From Dillenia suffruticosa (lineage: Eukaryota > Streptophyta > Magnoliopsida > Dilleniales > Dilleniaceae), in NCBI GenBank assembly GCA_033439265.1, contig JAVTVX010000004.1, positions 14,087,701 to 14,151,700 of the forward strand: DNA of 64,000 bases, given 5' to 3'. Below, piece by piece: positions 23,243 to 35,106 of the stretch. How positions within the stretch are numbered: position 1 is the first letter of the stretch; each line of letters begins with the position of its first letter. Both the position numbers and the translations under genes were made by a program. The notes beneath the pieces are model-generated. The model made no database searches. It was not told where the DNA came from and saw only the letters and a list, made by a program, of their open reading frames with translations.

Positions 23243-24300
23243 ATGGCACCTAAGAGATGCGTGAGGGGAGTTACTTCCTTCCATTCTGAGCACGAAGCTA
23301 CCTCTTCTTCTCGTGCTTTGATGCCATTTGAACCATTGGAGATTCCTCCTCTTCCCATGGCAACCTTCCAAGAATATATAAAGTGGTGGAATAAATATGG
23401 AATTAGGTTCAACTAGCAAGTCCAACTCGAAACCCAAGTACTACCTATACCACCGCCAAAGCCTACAAACCCTATTACACCTCTGGTGATGGCTATACCT
23501 TCTATCCCAATTGTCGCATCCTCTACTCGTCTCACTACTACCTTATCCAAACTGATCAAGGAAGCTCGGTAGTTGGGTTGTGAAACCTTTATTGGGTGAG
23601 CGATGCTGCTGTAGCTAAGGATTGGAAAAATCAGATTTCAGAATCCATGCATAATATGGGTTTGGATGATGAAGATAAGCTGAAAGTGGTTGTTAGATTG
23701 CTCGATAAAGGAGTACGGACTTGGTGGGGAAACCTAAAGAAGTATTTCTCTATTCTATTACTTTGAGGGAATTTATAAGGAAATTCGATGAAAAATACTA
23801 CACCCATTTTTACAGAAATTAGAAGCAGAAGGAGTTCTTCCACCTTAAGTAAGGGAATCAGTCTGCGACTGAATATGAAATGGAATTGAGGAAGCTTTTA
23901 AAGCAGAAGGAGTACTGTCATTGATGCTCATAACTTCAAAGACGTGCTACATATGGCTTTAAGAGTTGAGAAAATGGTCCAAAAGAGTAGTCAAACCAGA
24001 GAAAATATTGGAAAGAAAAGGAAGTTTGAAAATAATCCCGGCCCATCATCCAAGAGGAGTCATAGTGTGACTTCCCAAGGTAGTGCTTCAGTTGCCGCCG
24101 TAATTGCTTCACCAATGAGCCAGTTCTATCCAAAAGTGGGAGTTTTCTCCGCTAGTGCTACATCTTGTACAAGGTCTTTTTGGGGTAATCGTGACCAATG
24201 TCGAAATTGTAAGAAGGTGCATACCGAGCTTTGTCCTAAGCCTCAAAGATGTTCCCATTATAGAAAGATCGATTATTTTGAAAGGAATTGCCCCGAGTAA
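23243..24300 (+). pseudogene. Gypsy B gag with zinc knuckle, broken
   Basis: The frame opens at an ATG after a TTTTATAG tract (MAPKRCVRG) and resembles the MPPR start of related elements. Stops and frame changes follow. The gag core is recognisable in pieces: DWKNQISESMHNMGLDDEDK, then LLDKGVRTWWGNLKK, the WW pair being typical of the retrotransposon gag domain. The last part, 23944-24300, is open for 118 codons (VEKMVQKSSQT, then a Ser-rich linker) and has a partly degenerate knuckle region (CRNCKKVHTELC, then CSHYRKIDYFERNC). Confidence 0.75.
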
Positions 24301-24985
24301 GGTGGTGAAGGACAAGGAAGTCCAACTTTAAAAGGTAGGATGGGTGCTTTTAAGGGAAATCATGAGAATGTTCCGTTCCTTCCTCCAATACCATTACCAA
24401 GACTGGGATAAGAAGCAATGCAGTGATTCAAAATCCTTCCCGTCCTTAGATATGTACAAAAACTAGGATATATGCAATGACTAAGAAGGATGATCAACAA
24501 AGCTTGATGTTATCACATGTAATGAGTTTAAAGTTTAAAATTTTTCATAGTTAATATTGTCTAAAAGCATACATAAAATTTTAAGAATATGTTGAAATAC
24601 AATGATTGTGCATATGAGTGATTCATATATGTTTAGAACTTAAATTTCTTTAGCAATGACACCAAATATTTTGTATGATAATATTTATATGTTTTGGACA
24701 TCTGAGATTGCATGAAGGGAAATTGATGAATCATTATATTGTATTAGGTCTAAATGGGGGACAAAAAATAATAGTGCAATTAGAGAATTTCCGATGTTAG
24801 ATAGGGGTCGTAACCGGTGCTGAAGTGTTTTAAAGAGTCAAGAGTTATGGTAGTGGAAACATTTAGTGAAAATAATTCTAGAGTGTTTAAAAGAAAAATA
24901 TGAAGGATTTGAGATTGATGAATATTAGTCTAAACATGTTATGATTGAGAATCTAATCTTGGAGAAATTCTTATGAATAGGTATG
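24301..24985 (+). other. Gag-protease linker of element B, heavily decayed
   Basis: No coherent coding over about 680 bases, although the neighbouring gag and protease are recognisable. The AT-rich stretch 24540-24760 may be inserted or simply eroded. Confidence 0.4.
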
Positions 24986-26980
24986 ACAACTCTTTTCGAT
25001 CAGAATGCATACGTATTGATTGATACTGGTGTTGATAGATCCTTTGTTAGTATTACATTTTAACGACATGCTAATAGAGACTTGTCTCCTTTTGACGATG
25101 AATTGTCTCTTTTTGATCAATTAGTGAGAAGTTTAGTGTATAGGGGTTGTGAAGTTAATGTTGGAGAAATAGTATTGGAGTCAAACTTGATTTCTATCGA
25201 GATGCATGATTTCGATGTAATATTCGGAATGGATTGATTATCTCGGTATAGAGTCATGGTAGACTGTTTTATAAAATGGGTTGAATTTAGAAGGTTAGAT
25301 GCCCCAAGTGTGGTATTTATTAGGGAATACTGAGTATTACCAACTTGTGTGGTCTTGGATTTGAAAGCTCGAAAGATGATTAAGAAAAGGTACTAGATTT
25401 ATTTAGTTCATATGATTGATACAATGAAAAAAGGTCCAAACTTAGAAGATATTTCGCTGGTGAAAGAGTTTTCATATGTCTTTCCTAAGAAATTGCCAGG
25501 AGTACTCCCAAATTGAGAATTTGATTTTGCCATTGATTTACTCCTGAGAACAGCACCAATCTCTATCCCTCATTATAGGATGGCTCCTACAAACTTAAAG
25601 GAGTTAAAGGCGCAGTTGCAAGAATTACTTAATAAAGGGTTTATTATACCGAGTTTTTCACCATGGAGAACACCGGTTTTGTTTGTTAAAAAAAAAAGAT
25701 GGTACCTTGAGACTTTGTATTGATTATAGATAATTAAATCGGGTAATAATTAAGATCAAATACCCTCTTCCTAGGATCGATGATCTTTTCGATCAGTTGC
25801 AAGGAGCATGTGTATTTTCAAATATTGATTTTCGATTAGAGTATCATCAACTTAAAATCAATGAGAGTAACATCTATAAGACTACTTTTCGAGCTAGGTA
25901 TGGTCATTATAACTTCTTAATGATGCCTTTTGGCCTAATAAATGCTCTAACTGCTTTCATGGATCTTATAAACTAAGTTTTCTACCAATATTTGGATAAC
26001 TTTGTAATTGTTTTCATAAATAATATTTTGGTGTATTCTACGAGTGATGAAAAGTATACAAGACATCGTTGGATTATACTTCAGATACTTCCGGAGAAAC
26101 AGTTATATGCAAAGCTCTCCAAATGTAAGTTTTGGTTGAGAGAGGTTGGTTTTCTTAGCCACGTTGTATTTAGTAAAGGAGTTTTTTTGTAGATCTTAAA
26201 AAGGTATAAACAATCTTTAAGTGGGAGCAACTTAGAAATATCACTGAAATTTGAAGTTTTGTAGGGCTAACAGGGTACTATCAGAGATTTGTTGTTCATT
26301 GATAACAACTCCATTATTGAGGTTAACTCGGAAATGTGTCAAATTTGAATGGGATAACAAGTGCGAGGCAAGTTTCCAAGAACTCAAGAAAAAATTGACT
26401 TCTGTTCTCATTCTCTCACTCTTTAAGAGTGGTAGCGGATTTATTGTATATAGTGATATTAGCAAATAAGGGTTGGGATGTCTGTTAATGCAAGAAGACA
26501 AAGTGATAGTCTATGCCTTTAGGAAACTAAAGAACCATGAGGTAAATTATCCTATCCATGATTTGGAGTTAGTTGCAATAGTGTTTGATTTGAAAATATG
26601 GAGACATAACTTGATAGTGAGACATGTCGAATTTATATAGATCATTAAAGTTTAAAATATTTGCTTAATAAAAAGGAGTTAAATTTGAGACAACAAAAAT
26701 GGTTGAAACTCATTAAGGATTATGACCTTATTATTTACTACCATTTAGGCAAGACAAATGTGGTAGCAAATGCTTTGAATAGAAAGCCATCAACAAGTTT
26801 GGCAAGTATTAGAAGTAGTTATCTTCCCCAACTTATTAGTATTCGGTCCCTTGGAGCAAGGCTAGCTAGTGATAGACATGGTGCTCTTGTAACGAGATTT
26901 GAGGTAAGGCCGACCTTGATTGATAGAATCCGAAAACTATAAGCATCTGATGAGGAGTTGAAATTAGAGTTTAAAAAGAT
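24986..26980 (+). pseudogene. Gypsy B pol: protease, RT, RNase H, broken and truncated
   Basis: The protease appears as AYVLIDTGVDRSFVS near 25010. Downstream come FDVIFGMD and KLPGVLP, then RT from about 25540 with [26 protein letters not shown], and after a frame change [16 protein letters not shown] and [17 protein letters not shown]. The catalytic box reads FINNIL instead of FIDDIL, so both aspartates are Asn. RNase H remnants reach 26690 (LNLRQQKWLKLIKDYDLIIY). The last readable part is the pre-integrase region LIDRIRKL. The coding is cut at 26984 by the LTR of element A; no integrase follows on the other side of A. Confidence 0.85.
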
Positions 26981-27154
26981 TCAATGTAACACTGACACTG
27001 TGGTGTTTGAAATTTAGTTATATAGAGATAAATTTATTTATTTAAATTGATTTTTTATTTTGGGGTATATAAATTAAAAATTTGGTATATTTTAATTTGC
27101 CGAATCTGTAAATCGAAGTAAATTTAAATTTTAGTGAAGTATGGGTGTGAAGAC

Positions 27155-27171
27155 ATATATATATATAAATA
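27155..27171 (+). promoter_or_regulatory. TATA box in 5' LTR of element A
   Basis: TATATATATATAAATAC lies about 170 bases into the LTR, just before a CT-rich leader. The 3' LTR keeps an equivalent at about 34722-34738, which supports its role as the LTR promoter. Confidence 0.6.
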
Positions 27172-27710
27172 CAAAAAAAAAGAGAGGAGATGCTGCGTTT
27201 CGGAGTGAAACGCAGCACCTCCCCCCTTTCCCAATTAGGGTTGGAAACCCTAAATTACTTCTTTCTCTCTTCTTCTTTCTCTTTCTCTCCCCGACTCTTC
27301 ACTTCCCACGGTTGTCCTTCCTCCGCCGCGATCGGTCGCTCGCCCCGCCACCTCTCTCCAGCGCGAGCAACCACCACCGTCGCTACTATCTCCTTCTCTC
27401 TTTCTCTTTCACTCACGGTCTCTCTCTCACTGTTTCTCTCTCTCTCCGCTGCTCACTCTTCCTCTATCTCTTGCGATCTCCCTCTCTCTCTCTCGATCGC
27501 ACGCCGCCACAAGCTTCCACCGCGATCCGCCACCACCACGAGGGCGCCCCTGTATGATCCACCTAGTGCGAGCACGATCGTGCCCCTGCGCAAACCTCCC
27601 CATACGAACACAGCGCGACCCAGTCCATGAGCTAGCGCCTCAATCCACAAGCGTGACCCAGTCTACGAGCAAGAGCCTCAGTCCGCGAGCGAGCGTCCCT
27701 CAGTCCGCGA

Positions 27711-27808
27711 GCGTGAGCTAGCCCGCGAGCGCGAGCTAGCCCGCGAGCGCGAGCTAGCCCGCGAGCGCGAGCTAGCCCGCGAGCGCGAGCTAGCCCGCGA
27801 GCGCGAGC
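27711..27808. repeat. 18-bp GC-rich minisatellite block 1 in LTR A
   Basis: About five head-to-tail copies of an 18-bp unit GCGAGCGCGAGCTAGCCC, nearly identical to each other. Confidence 0.9.
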
Positions 27809-27864
27809 CAGGTCGGAGCCGCCTGCGCATGAGAGCGCACGAGCCGGTTAGCATGTAGCCCGCG

Positions 27865-28030
27865 AGCCCCCTGTAGCCCACGAAGCCCATTGCGACCCAC
27901 AAGCCCTCCAACCTGCTAACCCGTGAGTCCGTTACAGCCCGCGAGCCCGTTACAGCCCGCGAGCCCATTGCAGCCCGCGAGCCCATTGCGGCCCGCGAAG
28001 CCCATTGTGGCCCGCGAAGCCCACTCGGCC
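27865..28030. repeat. 18-bp GC-rich minisatellite block 2 in LTR A
   Basis: Several diverged copies of an 18-bp unit of type CCCATTGCAGCCCGCGAG. It shares the GCCCGCGAG core with block 1, so the two probably descend from one repeat. Confidence 0.8.
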
Positions 28031-30328
28031 CGTTGGCCCACCAGCCTACTGACCCGCAAACCTGTGAGCCCGCAAGCCGATGATGGCCCGCAATGGCCCG
28101 TGAGCTCGTGACAGCCCACGAAACTCCACGCAGGTAACTGATTTACGGTTTCAATTCTGATCTAAGTGTTTATAACTTAACTAATAAATTTTGTCTTGAT
28201 AGGGAGCGTTAGGAGACATTTGGACTAAAATCTGCTCTCCGAGAAAACCCTAGGTGAAAATTTTTTTTTACCCATTCGATTTATTTGAATGAATGTTAGG
28301 GTTAAGTTTAGAAATGAGGGGTAACGGTTGGCGTGTAGGCACTACGTGCCCTGGGTGCTACGCAAGGGTGCTACATACCCTGCACATAGGCACTGCACGC
28401 CCTACACATAGACCCTGCACATGGGTGCTGCACGCTGCATAGAGGAGCGCTGGGCTGTGGCCCTGTTGGCCCTTGGGTGCGAGCGAGAGATTGGATTGGT
28501 GTGAGCCCTGTGCGAGATTGGTTGAGTACCAACACTTGAGTCTTGTAGACATGTTGTATGCATGGACAAAATACGAGGAATTAGGGTAGGGATCTAAAGG
28601 ATTCGAACTATCTGATTTGCATACATATATTAGAAATGATAGCCTATTTCCTATAACTGCATAGGTTTAAAACGTGTTGATTATATATATATATATATAC
28701 ATTCATAGGTGTTGGGTGCCTTGATTTAGGGGAACAATTTTCTTCGCTTCATGGTATTATTGGAGAGTGCGTTACCCTCCCCCATATGGTGAGTGGGATT
28801 TTGACATCTACTATTGATTGACAAATCATGTTTTATTGATTTTCAAACGACATGAATTCTATACCTGTGAAAACTAAATTTTTGGATTTTGATAGACATA
28901 TTTTTGTAACCATTGGAGTATCCCAACTGTTGATTTTATTGAATTGCATCCATGAGTTTGATAATCGGATACTGTACTATTCTTTTTGACATATTGACAT
29001 GTTTTAATGCTTATACTATATTGAAACGTAGTTTTAAATGGATTTATATATACTATTTGGGCTATACGCCCGACTGACGTTATGTTACGATGCATGGGGC
29101 TATATACCCGGCTGACATGATGATGTGATGCATGGAGCTACGTGCCCGGCCGACTTGGTGATATGGTGATATGCTTCCTATAGCATTCCGTAGTTACGAA
29201 AGACATTTGGTAGAGGCACCCCTTGTGCTTGGATACGCTTTGGTCGGAGGTATCCTTCAGATCGTCATGTGTATAGGTGTCCCAGGTTGACCCTCATCGG
29301 GGAGGACGTGAGTTTATCTCTGTCTAGAATTGGGTGGGACACCATACACGGCTGACTATATATATGTATTATTATTATTATTACAGGCTAGTTGGAGTAG
29401 CCTGTGGCCAAGATTGGGGTAGGAGCCATTATTTGATACTTGCATAGTGAAAACCTCCAATGCGCCCGTCCTTAGTCGGGGTAGACCATTGCTGGGGTTG
29501 TTTGTTCGGCCAGCTCTATATATGTGACTTGATATGTGGATGGATGCTTATGTTATTTTCTGACGTGTGTCTTGAGATATGTTTTACTCTTGAAACAGTA
29601 CATTATTTTCGCACACTTGATATTCTGTTACATGCTTTGATACTCCAAATTCACCCTCGATATTGATAGCACGATATCAATCCCCTCACTTGCTGAGTAT
29701 CCTCCCATAGATACTTACCCCTCACTTTCTTTCCCATAGGATTAGTTTTAAACTGAAGAAAAATTTTGTGATTTCATACTTGTGACGTAAACTTGATAGC
29801 ACCGGGTTTGGGTATGGATGTTACCATATCTTCCGCTATAATTATTGGAGATTTTAGTTTGATCAATGTATTTATCTATTTATTTTCTGGGATAACTGTA
29901 TAATTATGGACATTTATTCGAGAAACTCTCATAGTGACTCGGTTCACTTGCATTGAGCACTTATATATATATTTAAAATGTTAACTTGAGAATTTATTGT
30001 ACATGTGTATAAACATTTAGGTCCGTTCGATGTGGCGGCTGCTTATGCTCTAGTTTAGCATGACAGTAGAGGTCTGTGGTTAGAACTGCTAGAAATTTCT
30101 ATAGCCTTGCATTGTCCTGGTTGTCTGCTGTAGTTTGGTTAATAGTTGTGAGGTCGGGATGACTCTTTTATTAAATTGACAGGATCGTTATAAATATTAC
30201 AGGTAAATTGTACATGTGAGACTTTCGAAATATAGGGAGATTCTGCCCGATTTTCTGTAAAAATATAGTCGGCATCTAAGGCAACGGGCGGCTGCTCATG
30301 ACCCCAGTTCGGGGCATGACAATTCAGT

Positions 30329-30339
30329 TGGTATCAGAG
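30329..30339 (+). promoter_or_regulatory. Primer-binding site of element A
   Basis: TGGTATCAGAG seven bases after the LTR end is the initiator-Met tRNA site used by many plant LTR elements. Confidence 0.85.
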
Positions 30340-30570
30340 TTCTTGGGTTAGAGCTAAGTTTTATAAATGATTTGAAAAGTATTCCCAAGTATATTTAAAA
30401 GTCGTCAATGCATTAGAGAGTTTCATACTGTCATTTAAAGTCCCTTACATGGTCATTGACTAATAACTTTATTCATTGTAGGGGGTTAGTTACTACGTAA
30501 CTAGCCCAAATTTTTAAAACATGTCAAACTCTAGAGTTATATCTAATGAAAATTCTCTCTTTGCAGAATT

Positions 30571-31990
30571 ATGCCGCCTAGATGCGGTAGACCAGCGGGA
30601 TGCGGAGCTAGACTCGTGCTACCCGAGACTCCTCAAGTGCCTGACCCTTCGAGGGAACCTGAGACCCTTGGAGTGCCTAAAGCTACTTCCTCTTCACGGG
30701 CACCCCTGCAGCGCCTACTCAGCCGCCTGCTCCAGCCGAGATTCCACCACAGTCCCTTGAGGCTTTTAGGTAGGTGTATGAGTGGTACACCTCCCACGGG
30801 GTTCAGATGCCACCCTCACCACCACCGACGGCAGTGCCGACTCCTATGGCTGTGCCACCTCCATCAGTACCGATGGCCGCGCTAACTCCTACGGCCGTGA
30901 TACCTTCAGTTGTACCAGATCAACCTCCAATTGTTGGTCATTCTTCTGTTTCAAGACCTAATGACACTACCTCCTCCACCTTGAGGCGTATTCACGAACT
31001 CACCTAGTTGGTAAAAGAGGCGAGGTAGTTAGGCTGCACGGAGTTTGCGGGAACGGGTGATTCCACAGCAGTGAAGCACTGGATCAACCGCACCCGCAGA
31101 ATTTTGACTGATTTGGGTTTGAGCAAGGACTACTGGCTTCGGATAGCAGAGAGACTTTTGGATGGCGATGCCCTCACTTGGTGGGAGGCGATTTGTAACA
31201 ATGCTACCGAGCCACTGCGATGGGAAGACTTCCTACGGAAGTTCGATCGCAGGTACTTCTTTGAGTTCTAGCAGGACCGTAAGAGGGTAGAGTTTCTACA
31301 CTTGTGGCAAGGAACCAGGACAGTAACAAAGGATGAGACGGAGATGAGGTGACTAGCTACTTTTGTTCCAGACTTGGCGACGCCGAAACAGTTACGGTTC
31401 AAGTTTGAGGATGGCCTCAACTTGAATATCAAGAGGTATATGACAGTGACTCCAAGTCTCTCCTTTGCGGAGATCGTGGACTCAGCATTTAGGGCGGAGG
31501 AGATCGTCCGTGCTGAGGGCAGACAACGGGAGCACAGAGAGTAAAGGAAGAAGAGATCTGGGGCTTCTTCGAGCCAGGGCTCGAAGAAGGGAAGGACGTC
31601 AGGATATCAGGGAGGCTCTTTTTAGCCGAGATAGGCACATACTGGGTAGGAATCGCGACCTCTGGGGTTTAGAGCACCGGCCCCTAGTGCCACTACTCAG
31701 ACTTCAGATCAGCGGCACCCTTTTTGCCGTCGATGTGGTGGACACCACCCTTTTGGAGAGTGTAGGGTGTCTGTTACATGCTTCTGGTGTAGGAAGCTAG
31801 AGCATATCAGGAGCGCCTGCCCTGAGTTGGGATTTGGAGATCAGATAGTTTCAAGACATTCGAGTGTTCCCTGAGGAGGACAGCAGGGAGCACCTGTGTA
31901 CTTGAGTCACACCGCTCCACGGACAGCAGTTGGGAGCAACACGGTGCCAGGACTATTCCGATAGCAGAAGAGGATATAGGCCTGTGTATA
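30571..31990 (+). pseudogene. Gypsy A gag with zinc knuckle, broken
   Basis: The likely start is the ATG at 30571 (MPPRCGRPAG). After a frame change near 30770 comes a Pro-rich linker, then the gag core at 31071-31271: VKHWINRTRRILTDLGL, ALTWWEAICNN and WEDFLRKFDRRYF. Stops interrupt the following part (FVPDLATPKQLRFKFEDGLN, then a Lys/Arg/Ser-rich segment). A CCHC zinc knuckle CFWCRKLEHIRSAC sits near 31770-31815. Gag would assemble particles and bind element RNA. Multiple stops make this copy non-functional. Confidence 0.85.
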
Positions 31991-32035
31991 CTCAATGACG
32001 CATGAGGATGCTCAGACGAGTCCTGACGTGATTAT

Positions 32036-32229
32036 TGGTGCTCCTCCTACTGATCCCCATGTTTAGAGATATTTTTTTATGTACCTTATTTTGAGCACCA
32101 TCACTAGTTAAAGTCTTAGAGGTTTAACTATGTTGGTATGTATATATATTTTGATATATATATATATATATATATGTAAGCATATATCTTTTCATATTTA
32201 TCAATAGATCTCTTTATTTTCTCACAATA
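32036..32229 (+). other. Intron-like AT-rich segment between gag and protease of A
   Basis: The expected linker coding is lost here. The segment holds an (AT)n run (32154-32175) and ends in a pyrimidine-rich stretch and TTTTCTCACAATAG just before the protease frame resumes. It could be an insertion, an intron-like segment or a microsatellite expansion. Confidence 0.4.
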
Positions 32230-34515
32230 GGAGTTGTAAACATATGGGGAGTCGATGCTCGTGTCCTCATTGACACCGGGTCGAACTATTCATATGTGAG
32301 AGCATCTTTTGCCTACGGGTTGGGTAAACCTTTGTTGCCACTTGATGATGAGATATTGGTCATCACTTCTCTCGGTGAGTAGATACTTAGAGATTCCGTC
32401 TACAGAGGGAGCAAGGTTACGATTAGAGATACGATACTTGAGGCAAACCTGATTCCACTTGAGATGACAGATTTCGATGCCATCCGAGGGATGGATTGGC
32501 TAAGCATGCATAGAGCCTTAGTAGATTGCTTCACCAAGGAAGTAGAGTTTCGGAGACCCGAGGGGCCATTGTTGAGGTTCTCAAGCGAGAGGCGAGTGTT
32601 ACCTCGCTGTATTGTATCGATAATGAAGGCTAGGAGATTGAAATGTCGAGGGTGCATGGCATACCTGGCTCATGTTATTGACACCACAGTGGAAGGGCTG
32701 AGGCTTGAGGAGGTCCTAGTGGTGCAGGAGTTCCCAGATATATTTCCTGAGGAGCTACCCGAACTACCCCCAGTTCGGAAGTTTGATTTCGAGATTGACC
32801 TAGCTCTAGAGACCACTCCCATAACTATTCCGCTATACAGAATGGCGCTAACTGAGCTTAGAGAGCTCAAGGTCCAGTTGCGGGAATTGCTAGACAAGGG
32901 TTTTATCCGTCTGAGCGCTTCGTCGTGGGGTGCTCCAGTGTTATTCGGGAAGACGAAGGACGTGACTCTACGATTGTGTATGAACTATAGGCAGCTAAAC
33001 AAGGTTTCCATCAAGAATCGATACCCTTTGCTGCGTATTGATAATTTATTTGATCAATTCCAGGGTACGCGGGTTTTCTCAAAGATCGATCTTCAATCTG
33101 GATATCATTAGTTGCGGATCAGGGCTGAGGATGTGCCTAAGACCGCATTCCACATCCGATATGGACATTTTGAGTTCGTGGTTGTGCCGTTTGGGCTGAC
33201 CAACGCACCAACAACCTTTATGGACATGATGAGCTGGGTTTTCCATGATTATCTAGATCGGTTCGTCATTGTGTTCATCGATGACATCCTTGTATATTTG
33301 CAGAGCGATGAGGAGCATGCGCAGCACCTTAGAGTGGTCTTGTAGATTCTCCGTGAATGGCAGTTGTATGTTAAATTCACCAAGTGTGAATTTTGGCTTA
33401 GACAGATTGGATTTCTTGGCCATATTGTTTCTGCGAAGGGTATTTATGTTGACCCGCAAAAGGTTGAGGCCATATTAAGGTGGGAGCAGCCACAGACGGT
33501 GACCGAGATGTGGAGTTTCCTTGGTCTTGTGGGGTATTATCGGTGGTTCGTAGAAGGATTCTCCTGGATCGCTGCTCCACTTACCAGACTGACGCGGAAG
33601 GACGTCAAGTTCTTTTGGGACGATCGTTATGAGACGAGCTCTCAGGAGCTCAAACAACGACTGACAATGGCACTAGTGCTAGCTTTCCCCACAAGTAGTA
33701 GGGAGTACGTGGTATACAGCGATGCCAGCAGACAAGGATTGGCCTGTGTACTAATGCAGGATAGTCGAGTGATTACTTATGCTTCATGACAGTTCAAGAA
33801 GCATGAGCTGAATTATCTGACGCATGATTTGGAGTTAGCAGCCATAGTTTATGCATTAAAGATATGGCAGCATTATCTTTATGGAGTGAACTACAGAGTC
33901 TTCACTGACCACCAGAGTCTGAAGTATTTATTCACTCAGAGGGAGCTGAACCTTAGACGGAGACGAAAGATAAAGTTAGGGTCATCCGTGAGTGGATGAG
34001 AGTTGCCCAAGATAGGTAGAAGGTATACACCGATCGGAGGTGGCGACCTTTTGAGTTTGCCAATGGAGATATGGTTTTCTTCAGGATATCTCCTTTAAAG
34101 GGAGTTACACGGTTCAGGCAGCGGGGCAAGCTAAGCTCTAGATATATTTGACTCTTCCGTATCCTTGAGAGGGTCGGGAGTGTGGCATACAGATTAGATC
34201 TGCTAGATGAACTATCCCGTACTCATGACATCATCCATGTCTCAGTACTCTGAAAATATCTAGCTGATCATTTTCATGTACTTGAGTCTCCACCTGTTGA
34301 GTTGCGAGAGGACTTTAGTCTTCTAGTTCAGGCTGTGGCTATTCTAGATCAGCAGGTCAGGAAACTGCAGAGTAAGGAAGTCTAGTTGGTCAGAGTCTTG
34401 TGGAGGAGTGACCAGGTCGAGGAGGAGACCTGGGAGCCCGAGGAGGCTATGAGGAGACAGCACCCCCATTTGTTTGCTGGTTAGTTCTCTTTTAGTTTCG
34501 AGGACGAAACTTATT
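32230..34515 (+). pseudogene. Gypsy A pol: protease, RT, RNase H, integrase C-terminus; core deleted
   Basis: Protease: ARVLIDTGSNYSYV near 32262. A long open stretch 32464-33111 covers the protease end ([11 protein letters not shown]) and the RT start ([39 protein letters not shown]), then a stop. RT continues with [19 protein letters not shown] and the catalytic FIDDIL near 33275. RNase H follows ([30 protein letters not shown]). At about 33965 the sequence jumps directly to the integrase C-terminal region ([11 protein letters not shown], then FRILERVGSVAYRL and EDFSLLVQAVAILD), so the zinc finger and catalytic core are missing. The end FEDETY fits Tekay/Del-like pol. Confidence 0.88.
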
Positions 34516-34518
34516 TTT

Positions 34519-34532
34519 AGGAGGTTAGAAAA
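34519..34532 (+). promoter_or_regulatory. Polypurine-tract-like sequence of element A
   Basis: AGGAGGTTAGAAAA directly precedes the 3' LTR start. It is purine-rich with two T's, as in a mutated PPT. Confidence 0.6.
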
Positions 34533-35106
34533 TGTAACACCGATACTGTGGTGTCTGTAATTTAATTATATAAAGAGAAATTTATTTATTTAAATTGATT
34601 TTTGATTTTGGGGTATTTAAATTAAATATTTGGTATATCTTAATTTGCCGAATCTGCGAATCGAAGTAAACCCCATTTTTACAAAAAATTTAAATTTTAG
34701 TGAAGTGTGGATGTGAAGACATATATATATATATAAAACAGAGAGAAGAGATGCTACGTTTTGGAGTGAAACGCCGCACCTCCCCCTTTCCCAATTAGGG
34801 TTGGTAAATTACTTCTCTCTTTCTCTTCTTATTTCTCTCTCTCTCCCTGACTCTTCACTTCCCACGGCTGTCCTTCCTCCTCCACGATCGGTCGCTCGCC
34901 CCGCCACCTCTCTCTACTGCGAGCAACCACCACTACCGCCACCATCTCTTTCTCTCTCTCTACTTCACTCATTGTCTCTCTCTCACTATTTCTCTCTCTC
35001 TCCGCTGCTCACTCTCTCTCTATCTCTCGCGATCTCCCTCTTTCTCTCTTGATCGCACTCCGCCGCAAGTTTCTACTACGATCCGCCACCACCATGAGCA
35101 CGCCCC
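34533..35106 (+). repeat. 3' LTR of element A, truncated
   Basis: It aligns with 26985-27555 including the TATA region and CT-rich leader, and carries about 18 bases near 34670 that the 5' LTR lacks. Homology stops at 35106 inside GAGCACGCCCC, so most of the LTR (minisatellites, R/U5, end) is missing. Confidence 0.8.

Larger units (their letters stand above)
26985..30321 (+). repeat. 5' LTR of element A, 3337 bp
   Basis: It contains a TATA box near 27155, a CT-rich leader (27250-27490), two GC-rich 18-bp minisatellite blocks (27711-28030), an (AT)n run at 28682 and the CTCACTTGCTGAGTAT segment near 29685. It ends CATGACA before the PBS. The ORFs in the CT-rich and minisatellite parts are repeat artefacts. 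Confidence 0.85.
26985..35106 (+). mobile_element. Ty3/gypsy element A (Tekay/Del-like), nested in B
   Basis: The 5' LTR spans 26985-30321 (TGTAACACTG to GGGGCATGACA). A PBS, gag, protease, RT, RNase H and integrase C-terminus follow, then a purine-rich tract and the 3' LTR start TGTAACACCG at 34533. The 3' LTR aligns with the 5' LTR only for its first 570 bases and breaks off at 35106. The two LTR starts differ at roughly one base in ten. The long LTR and the pol end with a FEDET segment suggest the chromoviral Tekay/Del lineage. A lies inside element B's pol. The integrase core is deleted. Confidence 0.85.

Noticed and set aside
27141-27650. Overlapping ORFs of 138 and 146 codons
   Set aside because: Both are translations of the CT-rich LTR leader in element A and have simple-repeat composition.
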